Shown here in pieces: positions 35,669 to 44,820 of a DNA stretch of 64,000 nt. This stretch comes from Methyloligella halotolerans (GTDB lineage Bacteria; Pseudomonadota; Alphaproteobacteria; Rhizobiales; Methyloligellaceae): positions 37,501-101,500 of the forward strand of contig NZ_MASI01000003.1 of the NCBI RefSeq assembly GCF_001708935.1, given 5' to 3'. Both the position numbers and the translations under genes were made by a program. Below the pieces are notes generated by a model. That model was not told where the DNA came from, ran no database searches, and worked only from the letters and a program-made list of their open reading frames with translations. Position 1 is the stretch's first letter. The number at the start of each line of letters is the position of its first letter.

Positions 35669-38600
35669 GACAAGGTGCGCATTGCTGCCGCCGGCGCGAA
35701 GGAGCTGATGGCGGCGACGCGCGCAGCGTTGCCGTTGGGTGTCCAGTCGCCGAGGGCCGTCTGCACGTCGAATGGCGTCTTGCCAAAATCGATATTCGCG
35801 TTCAGCACATCGGAATGGATCGAGGGCGCGATCTTGCCGTGCTTCATCTGCAGCAAGACCTTGGTCACCGCGGCGATGCCGGCGGCGGATTCCAGATGGC
35901 CGATGTTGGATTTGACAGAGCCGATGGGGCAGCGAGCGCCGTCCGGCAGCTTGTCCTTCAGGGCGCGGGTCAGGCCGCGGATTTCGATGGGATCACCGAG
36001 GCTGGTGCCGGTGCCGTGGGCCTCGATATAGCTCACGCGTGGACCGGCGTCGCCGGCGCGTTCGAAAGCGCGCGCGATGACATCGGCCTGGGCCTCGCCG
36101 TTGGGCACGGTGTAGCCGGAGCTTCGGCCGCCATGTCCGATATCGCTGCCCTTGATCACGGCGTAGACGTGGTCGTTGTCGCGAAGCGCGTCTTGCAGGG
36201 GCTTGAGGAGGACTGCGCCGACGCCTTCGCCCGGTACGTAGCCGTCACCACCTTCGCCGAAGCTGCGGCATTTGCCGTCGCTCGCCGCAAAGCCGAGCTC
36301 ACAGAGTGTCCGGTACTTGTAGGGGTGGAGCGACAGGTTCACGCCGCCCGCGATCGCCGCATCGCAGCTTTTCGACCGGATGAGATCGCAGGCGAGATGG
36401 ATCGCGGTCAGCGAGGATGAGCACATGCTGTCGACGGCGAGGGAGGGGCCGTCGAGATCGAGGCAGTAGGATACGCGGTTGGCTATGGAAGCATAGGAGG
36501 AGTTGGTGAGCGGGACGGCCGGGCTGTCTCCGTGGGCCGCGCCGTACATTTGATATTCGCCGTACATGACCCCGGCGAGCACGCCCACGCGGCGCCGGTC
36601 GCGGCCCCGCTTGCCGGAGAGCGTCTCCGGCGTATAGCCGGCATCCTCCACCGCGTGCCAGGCCGTCTGCAGGAAGAGCCGCTCCTGCGGATCCATCCGT
36701 TCCGCATCGCGCGGAGAGATGCCGAAGAAGAGCGGATCGAACTTGTCGAAGTCATCCAGAAAAGAACCCCAGCGGGCGTAGATCGCGTCGTCGTCCTGCG
36801 TGCCCTTGGGCCATGCGGCATCAGGCCAGCGCGGCGGAAGCCCGGTGACCAGATCGTGGCCTTCGGCCAAATGCTCCCAGAACTGCTCCAGAGTTTCCGC
36901 GCCGGGATATTGGCCGGCCAACCCGATGATCGCGATGTCCTCGTCGCGAATCTGATGTGGCCGGGAAGCGGGCTCCGCGTCGAAGCCGGCCGGTGTCGGG
37001 GGCACCTCCGCCGCTTCCTCGACTTCGGTCGGCACGTCTTCGGGGAGAAGCGCGCGTGCTTGCTCCGGATGCTCCCGAAGGATGAGTTGGGCAAGGCCAC
37101 GCAGATCCCGTGCTTCGAACGCGGCCGTCTTGGACAATTCCGGGAATTGCGATTCCATCAATCCGGCCATCTCGGTGACCATTATGGAATCGAGGCCGAA
37201 CACTTCCATGGGCGCATCCGCGTCCACCTTCGCAGCTGACGTGCCCGTGACTTCGGCGATGGCGTCCTTCAGAAGCTGGAGGACCTGTATCTCGACATCG
37301 CTGTCGGGGACGCTCTGCGACTTCGGCTCGAGCTGTGGTTTCGAGCGAGGCTGCTGGGCGACATGCGGCTCCGCCCTTCCAAAGAAGCTGCTCAACTTGG
37401 CCGCCTCGCCCTTCACTGGAATGACGATGGGCAGGTTGCGGCCGAGGGCAGCCATGAACAGGGTGCGGCCTTCCTCGGGTGAGATGGCTTCCAGGCCTGC
37501 GGCGGCGAGACGGCTTGCGAGATGGAGCGATCCCTGCATGCCGCTTTCGGTCTGCCAGAGGGGCCAGACGATGGAGACGGTCCGGCCGTTGCGCTCGCCG
37601 CGCGCGGCCATGGCCTGCCGGCGCTCGGCGAAACCGTCGAGCCAGCGATTGGCGAAAGCGTAGTGGGATTGGCCGACATTGCCGCCGATGCCTGCGAGGC
37701 CGGAGCAGAGTACGAACCAGCGAAGGTCCATGTCCGCCGTCAGGGCGTCGAGCCAGTGAGCGCCCGCAATCTTGGCTTTCGCAGAGCTTATGAGATCGTC
37801 CACGCTTTGACGGAGGAAGAAGCCATCCTGGAGAAGGCCGGCGCAATGGAGCACGCCGGTAGGGTTGCCGAGGGACGCTCGGATCTTCGTGAGAGCGGCG
37901 GTGAGGCTGTCGCGATCGGAACAGTCGGCGGAGAAATACTCGGCCTGGCATCCGCTCCCGGCCAGCTCGGCGAGGACGGCCTCGACGGCCGGCGTGCATT
38001 CGCTCCTGCCGAGGATCGCCAGCTTGGCCACGCCGCGCTCGGCGAGCTCGGCGCAGAGCGCGCTGCCGACCGCACCGGCACCGCCGGTGACGATGAAGAG
38101 ATCGTCGGGCCCGAACCTGACCGGCAATTCTGCAGAGGTGATCGTCTCGGCCGAGCTAACTTCCAAGGAGACGGGCTCACCGCTGCGCCAGCGCCGCTCG
38201 GTGATGCCGGGCTCGCTTGCGGCCATGATCGCTTGCATCGCCTCGCCGCGGGCCCCGCCTCCGAAGGAAACCAGATCGACTTGGGCGGAGAGGGTCGGAA
38301 TCTCGAGATTGACGGAGCGCAGGAGGCCGGCAAGGGCGCTCGCGGCCGGCATCGCCGCATCGCCGCCATGGACGATCATCTGGATGTGAAAGCGCGGAGT
38401 GCCGGTCTGTCCGCAGAGTGCGCGGATGGTCTCGATGGTCTCGAGGACTCCGCCCGGCTCCGATCCGCCCAAGCCGTCTTGGACCAAGCCATCGTTGAGC
38501 AGGGCGTTGCCACCGGACGCCGCGTCGGCGGCGATATTGAAGACCAGTTTGGAGACGGGTGATGCCTCGGCCTGCAGAGTCCGCCACAGAAGCGAAGCGT

Positions 38601-39342
38601 GGGTATCGTCATTCGCAGCCATACGGAGACGGTCGTTTCCGTGCACCTCGAAGGTCTTGCCGGGAGTCACCAAGCGGAGGTTGGCGGCGAACGCCGGATG
38701 GGTCTCCTTGAGCTCCGAGAAGAGCGTGTCATCCGTGTCGAAGAGGACAATGAAGCCTTCAGGATCGCGGGGAGGCGACAGGGGGCTTGGCACCCAGCTC
38801 GGCTGCAGGAGATGCAAGGCTTCGTTCGTGCCCTGCCCCTGCCGAAGATTCGGCGCGCTGCGGAAGGTGAGACCGCCGAACTCGGCGAGAACCGTCCCGT
38901 CCGGAGAGAAGAGAGTGACGTCGTAACGCTTCTCGCCCTTGCGCTTGGCGGGCCGGCCGATCCCATAAGAGAAGAGTTTGTCGCCGAGGTCGCCGTAGAG
39001 GCGGAAGCTTTCGAGGCTGGCCGGGACGAGAGGAACGTCGAGCTCGGTCTCTGCGAGCAGCGCGCTCGCGGCATGGAGCGCGCCGTCGAGCAGGGCAGGA
39101 TCGAGGGTGGGCTCGCCTTCGCCGTCAGGATCGTAAGATCGGCGGGCGATCTCGGCGAGGAACCGGCCTTCGCCGCGCCAGACCTTCGTCAGTGCACGAT
39201 AGCGTGCGCCGTAGACCATGCCGGCGCTTCGAACCGTGCATAACAGATCTCGGGATCGAAGGGCTCGGTGCAGGCATCCCGCGCCTCGGCGAGAGACGGC
39301 GCGGCGCTCGCCGAGGGGGCGGCATCGATGCGCGCATCGCAC
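35332..39342 (-). CDS. Trans-AT polyketide synthase, middle part (DH end, KR, ACP, KS)
   Basis: The natural part runs from about residue 40 (GMVYGARYRAL) to residue 1215 (AISSF). It contains the second half of the DH domain with LLDGALHAA (Asp86), a KR with TGGAGAVG (419-426), Ser547 and HYAFAN (Tyr561), an ACP with VFGLDSIMV (Ser719), and a second KS with DSMCSSS (Cys974), EAHGTGT (His1109) and KSNIGH (His1149). There is no AT. Beyond 1215 the translation turns into Ser/Arg/Pro-rich sequence because of a one-base break near 35697, and before residue 40 it is out of frame because of the break near 39225. The module reduces a beta-keto group and dehydrates it to an alkene. Confidence 0.87.
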   Translation of the reverse strand: MRCAHRCRPLGERRAVSRRGAGCLHRALRSRDLLCTVRSAGMVYGARYRALTKVWRGEGRFLAEIARRSYDPDGEGEPTLDPALLDGALHAASALLAETELDVPLVPASLESFRLYGDLGDKLFSYGIGRPAKRKGEKRYDVTLFSPDGTVLAEFGGLTFRSAPNLRQGQGTNEALHLLQPSWVPSPLSPPRDPEGFIVLFDTDDTLFSELKETHPAFAANLRLVTPGKTFEVHGNDRLRMAANDDTHASLLWRTLQAEASPVSKLVFNIAADAASGGNALLNDGLVQDGLGGSEPGGVLETIETIRALCGQTGTPRFHIQMIVHGGDAAMPAASALAGLLRSVNLEIPTLSAQVDLVSFGGGARGEAMQAIMAASEPGITERRWRSGEPVSLEVSSAETITSAELPVRFGPDDLFIVTGGAGAVGSALCAELAERGVAKLAILGRSECTPAVEAVLAELAGSGCQAEYFSADCSDRDSLTAALTKIRASLGNPTGVLHCAGLLQDGFFLRQSVDDLISSAKAKIAGAHWLDALTADMDLRWFVLCSGLAGIGGNVGQSHYAFANRWLDGFAERRQAMAARGERNGRTVSIVWPLWQTESGMQGSLHLASRLAAAGLEAISPEEGRTLFMAALGRNLPIVIPVKGEAAKLSSFFGRAEPHVAQQPRSKPQLEPKSQSVPDSDVEIQVLQLLKDAIAEVTGTSAAKVDADAPMEVFGLDSIMVTEMAGLMESQFPELSKTAAFEARDLRGLAQLILREHPEQARALLPEDVPTEVEEAAEVPPTPAGFDAEPASRPHQIRDEDIAIIGLAGQYPGAETLEQFWEHLAEGHDLVTGLPPRWPDAAWPKGTQDDDAIYARWGSFLDDFDKFDPLFFGISPRDAERMDPQERLFLQTAWHAVEDAGYTPETLSGKRGRDRRRVGVLAGVMYGEYQMYGAAHGDSPAVPLTNSSYASIANRVSYCLDLDGPSLAVDSMCSSSLTAIHLACDLIRSKSCDAAIAGGVNLSLHPYKYRTLCELGFAASDGKCRSFGEGGDGYVPGEGVGAVLLKPLQDALRDNDHVYAVIKGSDIGHGGRSSGYTVPNGEAQADVIARAFERAGDAGPRVSYIEAHGTGTSLGDPIEIRGLTRALKDKLPDGARCPIGSVKSNIGHLESAAGIAAVTKVLLQMKHGKIAPSIHSDVLNANIDFGKTPFDVQTALGDWTPNGNAARVAAISSFAPAAAMRTLSWKKCLPRSSRQYGPESRRSSCSPAAIATRWSAILSASPPISKQNTVRLRKRTPMRSAQMATPRRRSQRPSSMAAAGFPIAAPSLRQAFPSFATGSPGFSIASTSRKASLPL

Positions 39343-41840
39343 CGAAAGCAGGTCTCGCCCGGGGCGCCGATATCCTCGAGCTCCACTGCCGCGCCGTCGT
39401 CCTGGTGGCTACAGAGAATGCGCAGGCCGAGATCGGCGGCGGTCTTTCCGGCCTTCACCGGGCGCAGCCATCGAAGACCTTGAAGGGTGACCGAGGAGGT
39501 CTCCAGAACCTTTCCGGCGGCATCCAGGCAATGGGCAATGTAGGCGGTTCCGGGGACAACCGGGCAGTCGCCGATGCGATGCTCGGACACCAGGCTGCTC
39601 TCGTGGGGGATGGAGATGAAATGCTCTTCGAGGGTCGGGACCTCGTGAGGGTGGATCGCGATCTCTGCCTCGGTCGGCAGGGCCGGTGCGCTGCTCAGCG
39701 GCTTCAGCCAGTGGCGCTCGCGGGCGAAGGGGTAATGAGGCGGTTCGACCGGGATCGGCTCCCCGCGCCAGAGGTCTCGCCACGCGATCGTCTCGCCGTC
39801 CATATATGACTTTGCGAGCGCATCGAGCCCGGGGTCCGAAGAAGGGGCGCTTTCCGTCGTCCCGGACATGGCGTTCCGAAGGCGGGCTTCAAGTTCGGCC
39901 TTGGTGCTTCCGACGAGACAGATGCGGTGCTCGAAATGCCGGAGGCCGCATTGCAGCGTGTAGCCGAGGCGCGGGAGGTCCGGCTCGGGGAGGCGCGCCA
40001 AATGGGCAAGCGCGGTTTCCATCAGCGTCCGCAGCCGCTCGGGATTGCGCGCCGAGAGCGGGAAGACCATGGGACCTTCGGCGGCGGTCAGAGTCTGTTG
40101 GGGGGCTTCCTCGACGATCACGTGGCCGTTCGTGCCGCCGGCGCCGAAGGAGCTGATGCCGGCCGCACGCAGGCCCCCGCCGGCCGGCTCCGGCCAAGGC
40201 TGCATCTCCTCAGGCACGAAGAAGCGCGTACGGTCGAGCTCGAGGGCCGGGTTGCGCGGGGTGGCGTGGAGGGAGGGGGCGATCTGCCCATGCTGGAGCT
40301 GCAGGATCGTCTTGATCAGGCTGGCCATGCCCGCGGCAGATTCCAGATGGCCGATATTCGATTTCACCGAGGCGATGGGGCAGGCGGGCGCATCGTCCTT
40401 CCCGCCCAGCACTTCGGTGAGGCCAGCGACCTCGATGGGATCGCCGAGCTTGGTGCCGGTGCCATGGGCCTCGATGAATCCGATGCGCTCGGACGGCAAG
40501 CCCGCCTTGCGGAGAGCGTCGCCCACGAGCTTGGCCTGGGCGCGCGTCTTCGGGACCGTGTAGCCGTTTGAGCGGCCGTTGTGGTTCACCGCCGTGGCCT
40601 TGATCACGGCGAGGATGCGGTCGCCATCGGCCTGGGCATCGGCGAGGCGTTTCAGGACGACCACCCCGACCCCTTCGCCGGGAGCGAACCCGTCGGCATC
40701 CGCGCCGAAGCTATGACAGCGTCCGGTCGGTGACAGCATCTGCTGCTGGCAGAGCTGCACATACTTCGCCGGATGGACGTAGAGATTGGCGGCGCCGGCG
40801 AGGGCAGCACGGCACTCGCCGCCAAGAAGGCTCTCGGCCGCGAGGTGAAGCGCCACCAGGGAGGAGGAGCAGGCCGTATCGACGGTCAGGCTGGGGCCTG
40901 CGAGGTCGAGACAATAGGAAATGCGGTTCGCCGCCGACCACGGCATGGATGCCGGGATCTCCGGATCGCCCTCACGCCAGCGATCGGGGCCGAGCAGGGA
41001 ATAAGAGTTGGTGGTCAGGCCGACGAAGACGCCGATATCCGAGCCCTCGGGCGTCTTCAGTCCTTCAGCGCGGTTGCCCAGGAGCGCGGCACTCTCCATG
41101 GCGTGCCAGGCGCATTCCAGGAGGAGCCGCTCTTGCGGATCGGTGAGGGCCGCTTCGCGGGCGGCGACGCCGAAGAACTGGGCGTCGAAGCAATCGATTC
41201 CGGAGAGAAAGCCCCCCCATTTTGAATAGCTGCGGCCTGGGATCCTCTGACCTTCGCTCGCCCGGAAGAAGCCTTCGAGCGGCCAACGGTCTTCGGGGAT
41301 CTCCCGGACCGAATCCACGCCGGAGGCGAGGTTGGTCCAGAAGCTCTCCAGATCGGGCGCATCGGGGAAGCGGCCTTGCATGCCGATGACGGCAATGTCG
41401 CCCGTCGCAGAAGGCTGAGATTCGAAATGCTGCAGCGCACCTAAAGTCGCGTCGAGCGGGGTCAGTTCCGGCCATCCAGTGTCCGCGGTCGCGGGCTGAT
41501 CGGAGGGCTCTGGAGCGGCTTTTGGGGTGACCTGAGGTGCGTCTGGAACGGTGGTTTTGGGGGGCTGTGCGCCCAGGGCGGCATCGATGGTGGCGGCGTC
41601 GTACCGGGTTTCGAGGTAGACGGCGACGTCCGAAATGTTGCCGCAGTCATAGAGGAAGGTAGGGGGAAGATTCGGGAAAAAGCTGCCTAAGCGGCGGGTA
41701 AATGCGACCACAGAGAGTGATTGCAGACCGATTTCATCGAAGTGCGTAGTTTCGTCGAAGTGTTCTGAGGTTAAACCGGTGACGTCGCTGAACAGCGATA
41801 GCAGGAAGCCAACTAGAATTTCTGTTTCGCTAGACTTCAT
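39189..41840 (-). CDS. Trans-AT polyketide synthase, 5' part (ACP, KS, DH start)
   Basis: The first 865 residues or so are natural. They hold an N-terminal ACP with DEIGLQSLSV (Ser41), a linker, a KS with DTACSSS (Cys324), EAHGTGT (His459) and KSNIGH (His498), the KS flanking linker ending HYPFARERHWL, and the start of a DH domain with SEHRIGDCPVVPG (His754). In the DH motif the usual second Gly of HxxxG is Asp. No AT lies between KS and DH. The frame is broken near 39225 and is restored by one extra G (RFEAAGMVYG). With the other two parts the gene spans 34877-41840 and encodes about 2,320 residues, ACP-KS-DH-KR-ACP-KS. It is the first gene of the minus-strand run. Confidence 0.88.
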   Translation of the reverse strand: MKSSETEILVGFLLSLFSDVTGLTSEHFDETTHFDEIGLQSLSVVAFTRRLGSFFPNLPPTFLYDCGNISDVAVYLETRYDAATIDAALGAQPPKTTVPDAPQVTPKAAPEPSDQPATADTGWPELTPLDATLGALQHFESQPSATGDIAVIGMQGRFPDAPDLESFWTNLASGVDSVREIPEDRWPLEGFFRASEGQRIPGRSYSKWGGFLSGIDCFDAQFFGVAAREAALTDPQERLLLECAWHAMESAALLGNRAEGLKTPEGSDIGVFVGLTTNSYSLLGPDRWREGDPEIPASMPWSAANRISYCLDLAGPSLTVDTACSSSLVALHLAAESLLGGECRAALAGAANLYVHPAKYVQLCQQQMLSPTGRCHSFGADADGFAPGEGVGVVVLKRLADAQADGDRILAVIKATAVNHNGRSNGYTVPKTRAQAKLVGDALRKAGLPSERIGFIEAHGTGTKLGDPIEVAGLTEVLGGKDDAPACPIASVKSNIGHLESAAGMASLIKTILQLQHGQIAPSLHATPRNPALELDRTRFFVPEEMQPWPEPAGGGLRAAGISSFGAGGTNGHVIVEEAPQQTLTAAEGPMVFPLSARNPERLRTLMETALAHLARLPEPDLPRLGYTLQCGLRHFEHRICLVGSTKAELEARLRNAMSGTTESAPSSDPGLDALAKSYMDGETIAWRDLWRGEPIPVEPPHYPFARERHWLKPLSSAPALPTEAEIAIHPHEVPTLEEHFISIPHESSLVSEHRIGDCPVVPGTAYIAHCLDAAGKVLETSSVTLQGLRWLRPVKAGKTAADLGLRILCSHQDDGAAVELEDIGAPGETCFRCDARIDAAPSASAAPSLAEARDACTEPFDPEICYARFEAPAWSTAHAIVH

Positions 41841-42636
41841 CGATCAGATCTTTCAACTCGATCAACAGGCTTGCGAGTAGTTGTCTCTACCGTCGTTAAG
41901 TCTTTCGATGCGCTAGTTCTCTTATGTAATTTTGCTATATTTTTTTATCCAAAAACCATCACCCCTCTATTTAGCGTCTGCCTTCCAAGAAATTATTAGA
42001 TTTTTATTATTTTCGTTTTCTGTTCGGGTTGGAGAATTATTAGAATTTTACGATTGATGTCTTTGCATTCCGAATTCTCTGCCCGAAAAGATCATGAAGC
42101 TATTGACGAAATTCATGATCTTTACGGAGCATATTCAAAGTCGATGAGACCGTTCTTGCCATTTCGTGCCATTGAACGGCTCCGACCTGCCTATGAGGGC
42201 TCGCGTCGCACCAGTGCGTTCAGGTTGTATTGTCCCTTTCGTCACAATTCGGCAGCACTGGACCAATTCCCGATTTCTGATCAGACGCAGGCCCTTGGAG
42301 GCTGGGGCAGATTCTGGGGTAGAAGAATTGTGGCATGAAACTTGGCGTAATGTGACGTCCCGATCGAGCGCTTTCGCAGGTGCGAAATAATTGCCATTTT
42401 TTCTGCGGCAAGCTGCCGCACCTTCCGTATACGGCCTGTTTTGGCACGGATCCGCATTGCGCTGGCGGGGCCGTCTCGGAAAGCGCTGGGAGCCTCACGA
42501 CAAAGTTGGCAGAGCTGCCTGGAGTGGCTGAGGGCGAGGCGTGAAGGGATGGAGGACGCCGTCGCGCACACGGTTTCTTCAAGCTTCTTTGCGTTTCTCG
42601 GAGAAAGATCCGAACGCCATTCGCCAAGGAACCCCT
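41841..42636. promoter_or_regulatory. AT-rich intergenic region between the synthase and the Ntn hydrolase gene
   Basis: This 796-nt gap holds no gene I can support. Positions 41925-42060 are strongly AT-rich in an otherwise GC-rich window, with T and A runs (TATATTTTTTTATCC around 41936-41950). The two flanking genes are divergent, so both need a promoter here. Reading frames on both strands have no family resemblance and poor codon character. The AT-rich segment is a likely place for promoter and regulator binding. Confidence 0.5.
41923..41952 (-). promoter_or_regulatory. Possible promoter of the biosynthetic run
   Basis: On the minus strand TTGGAT (complement of 41947-41952) and TACATA (complement of 41923-41928) are 18 nt apart, a fair match to a sigma-70 type promoter inside the AT-rich stretch, about 85 nt before the synthase start at 41840. 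No strong binding site precedes that ATG. Confidence 0.3.
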
Positions 42637-43740
42637 ATGTGCACCTCCCTCAATTATCAGGACGCGACGGGCCGGAGTTATTTCGGTCGCACGCTGGAGA
42701 TGACCGTCGATCTGCCCTACCAGACCGTCTACTTCCCGGCCGGCTGGTCGTTCACATCGGAAATGGAGGGGCATCCCGCTCTGACCTATGAGGGGAAGCA
42801 CGGCTTTCTCGCCGTGACCATGCCGGACCGCGTGCCGAGCACGGCCTCGCCGATCGGGCTTCCCGACCTCAAAGCGGTTGAGGGGCTGAACGATCAGGGC
42901 CTGACCTTCAGCCTACTGTCCTATCCGAGCGCCGGCGGCCCGCAGCAGGCGGTCGAGGTTACGCGCGCGGTTCTGTCGGCGTCTGATCTGGGGAGTTGGG
43001 CGCTGGCGCAGTTCGCGACAGTGGCAGAGGTGAAATCCGCGCTGGCGGAGCAGCCGGTGATGCTGCAGGCGCTTGCGATCCTCGGTGGGATAGAGTCGCC
43101 CTTCCATTACGTGGTGCACGATGCGACGGGGGCTTCCATCGTGATCGAGTTCAACCGGGGCCAGATGTCGGTGCACGACAATCCGGTGGGTGTGATGACC
43201 AACGGGCCGGAGTTCACCTGGCATCTGACCAATCTCGATAACTACACATTCCTCAGCAATGTCGATCAATCGGCCGCCACCTTCGGCGGTTATCAGGCGG
43301 CGCAACCGGATTCCGGAATCGCCACGGCGGGGCTCCCCGCCTCCAACACTTCCGTCGGGCGCTTCGTGCGCGCGGTCTATTACGCCCAGTTCGCCGAGAA
43401 GGTGTCAGACCCCGATCAGGCCGTGCAGACGCTCGCCCATGTGATGAACAATTTCGACCGGCCGCGAGGGATCACCATCGACTATCCCCAGAAGGGCGGC
43501 GGACAGCTTGAGGTCGCGGGGCTCGATGGGGGCAGCGGCGAGGCCTACGCCACGGAGTTCACCTGCTGGACGAACCTGTCGGATCTCGACCGCAAGCTGT
43601 TCTTCCTGCGCGACTATCACGGGATGAACTACACGAAGTTCGATCTCACAAAGCTCGCCGGGCTGAAGCAGCCGAAGGTGGTGCCGCTTGCGAAGCTTGC
43701 CGGCATTGCCGAGGCGACCGATCTGCTCCTTGCGGCCTGA
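42637..43740 (+). CDS. Linear amide C-N hydrolase (choloylglycine hydrolase/penicillin V acylase family)
   Basis: The 367-residue protein starts MCTSLNYQDATGRSYFGRTLE; Cys2 becomes the N-terminal nucleophile after removal of Met, as in bile salt hydrolases and penicillin V acylases. The FGRTLEM (Arg and Glu/Asp site), GLNDQGLTFSLL and VMTNGPEFTWHLTNLDNY (Asn) blocks match this Ntn family. No signal peptide precedes the Cys, so the enzyme is cytosolic, unlike many Gram-negative relatives. AAGGA lies 6 nt before the ATG; an upstream in-frame ATG is rejected because it would hide the nucleophile. It is divergent from the synthase gene. Possible substrates include N-acyl amino acids, acyl-homoserine lactones or penicillin-like amides. 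Confidence 0.87.
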   Translation: MCTSLNYQDATGRSYFGRTLEMTVDLPYQTVYFPAGWSFTSEMEGHPALTYEGKHGFLAVTMPDRVPSTASPIGLPDLKAVEGLNDQGLTFSLLSYPSAGGPQQAVEVTRAVLSASDLGSWALAQFATVAEVKSALAEQPVMLQALAILGGIESPFHYVVHDATGASIVIEFNRGQMSVHDNPVGVMTNGPEFTWHLTNLDNYTFLSNVDQSAATFGGYQAAQPDSGIATAGLPASNTSVGRFVRAVYYAQFAEKVSDPDQAVQTLAHVMNNFDRPRGITIDYPQKGGGQLEVAGLDGGSGEAYATEFTCWTNLSDLDRKLFFLRDYHGMNYTKFDLTKLAGLKQPKVVPLAKLAGIAEATDLLLAA

Positions 43741-43907
43741 GGGGGCCGGTCCGACCCGCCGCTGCGGCAGATTGGGCTTTGGCCTTGCGAAGCCGCGCGA
43801 GATCGGAAACTCTTTTGCGGTGGCGGGAGAGCCCGCCATCTCAGGTGCTAGAGCGGGAACGGAAATCCGATCCGAAAGCCAGCGACTCATAGGGGCACGC
43901 CCCACGC

Positions 43908-44795
43908 ATGAGCGGTGACCGTCGCGAAATCGAAGCGCGTATCGCCGCTCTCGACTATTGGGGCGCTCCGGTGGAGCTGGAGCCGCTGGGCGGCGGCATC
44001 ACCAATCACAATTTCCTGGTCACCTGCGACGGGCGCCGCTTTGTGGCGCGGGTGGGCGACGACATTCCCGAGCATCTCGTGCTGCGCTCCAACGAGCTTG
44101 CGGCGAGCCGTGCGGCCGCCGTGGCCGGGCTTTCGCCAGCTGTGCTCCATGCCGAACCGGGCATCCTTATTCTCGACTATATCGATGCGCCGCCACTGTC
44201 GCCGGAGAAGGTCCGCGATCCGGACATGGTCGGGCGCATCCTGCCGCTGATCCGGAAGTGCCACCATGAGGTGCCGAAGCATCTGCGCGGACCCGTCGTG
44301 ATGTTCTGGGTCTTCCATGTGATGCGGGACTATACGAGCCGCCTCCTCGAAGAGGGCAGCCGGCATATGGGTCGTATCCCCGAGCTGCAGCGGGAGGCGG
44401 CGTTGCTCGAAGAGGCGGTGGGTCCGGTCGAGATCGTGTTCGGCCATAACGATCTGCTGGCGGCGAACCTGCTCGATGCGGGCGACCGGCTCTGGCTGAT
44501 CGACTGGGATTATGCCGGGTTCAACTCGCCGCTGTTCGATCTCGGCGGGCTCGCCTCCAACAACGAATTCTCGGAGGCGGCGGAGCGGGCGATGCTGGAA
44601 AGCTATTTCGAGCGGCCGCTGACCGAAGCGCTATGGCGCAGCTATGCGGCAATGAAATGCGCATCGCTCCTGCGTGAGGCGGAATGGTCGATGATCTCCG
44701 AGATCCATTCCGACGTCGATTTCGATTACGCCGCCTATACGGCGGAGAACCTTGCCCGTTACGAGCGGGCCTTCGCCGATTTCAAATCTCTCTGA
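43908..44795 (+). CDS. Choline kinase/aminoglycoside phosphotransferase-family kinase
   Basis: The 295-residue protein has the kinase-fold motifs of the APH/choline kinase family: GGGITNHNFLV near residue 28, FVARVG with no clear Lys, the catalytic FGHNDLLAANLL (HxDx4N) and LIDWDYAG (the metal-binding DxD-like motif). It should phosphorylate a small hydroxylated amine such as choline or ethanolamine. It ends 25 nt before the DAO-type oxidoreductase gene, so the two form an operon, and relatives often pair with methylated-amine catabolism genes. The exact substrate is unknown. Confidence 0.83.
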   Translation: MSGDRREIEARIAALDYWGAPVELEPLGGGITNHNFLVTCDGRRFVARVGDDIPEHLVLRSNELAASRAAAVAGLSPAVLHAEPGILILDYIDAPPLSPEKVRDPDMVGRILPLIRKCHHEVPKHLRGPVVMFWVFHVMRDYTSRLLEEGSRHMGRIPELQREAALLEEAVGPVEIVFGHNDLLAANLLDAGDRLWLIDWDYAGFNSPLFDLGGLASNNEFSEAAERAMLESYFERPLTEALWRSYAAMKCASLLREAEWSMISEIHSDVDFDYAAYTAENLARYERAFADFKSL

Positions 44796-44820
44796 CGGCC
44801 CCAGATAGAATGAGGATCCC

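Noticed and set aside
42220..42801. Minus-strand frame of 193 codons overlapping the intergenic region and the Ntn amidase start
   Set aside because: Irregular composition, no recognisable motif, and it overlaps a well-supported gene.
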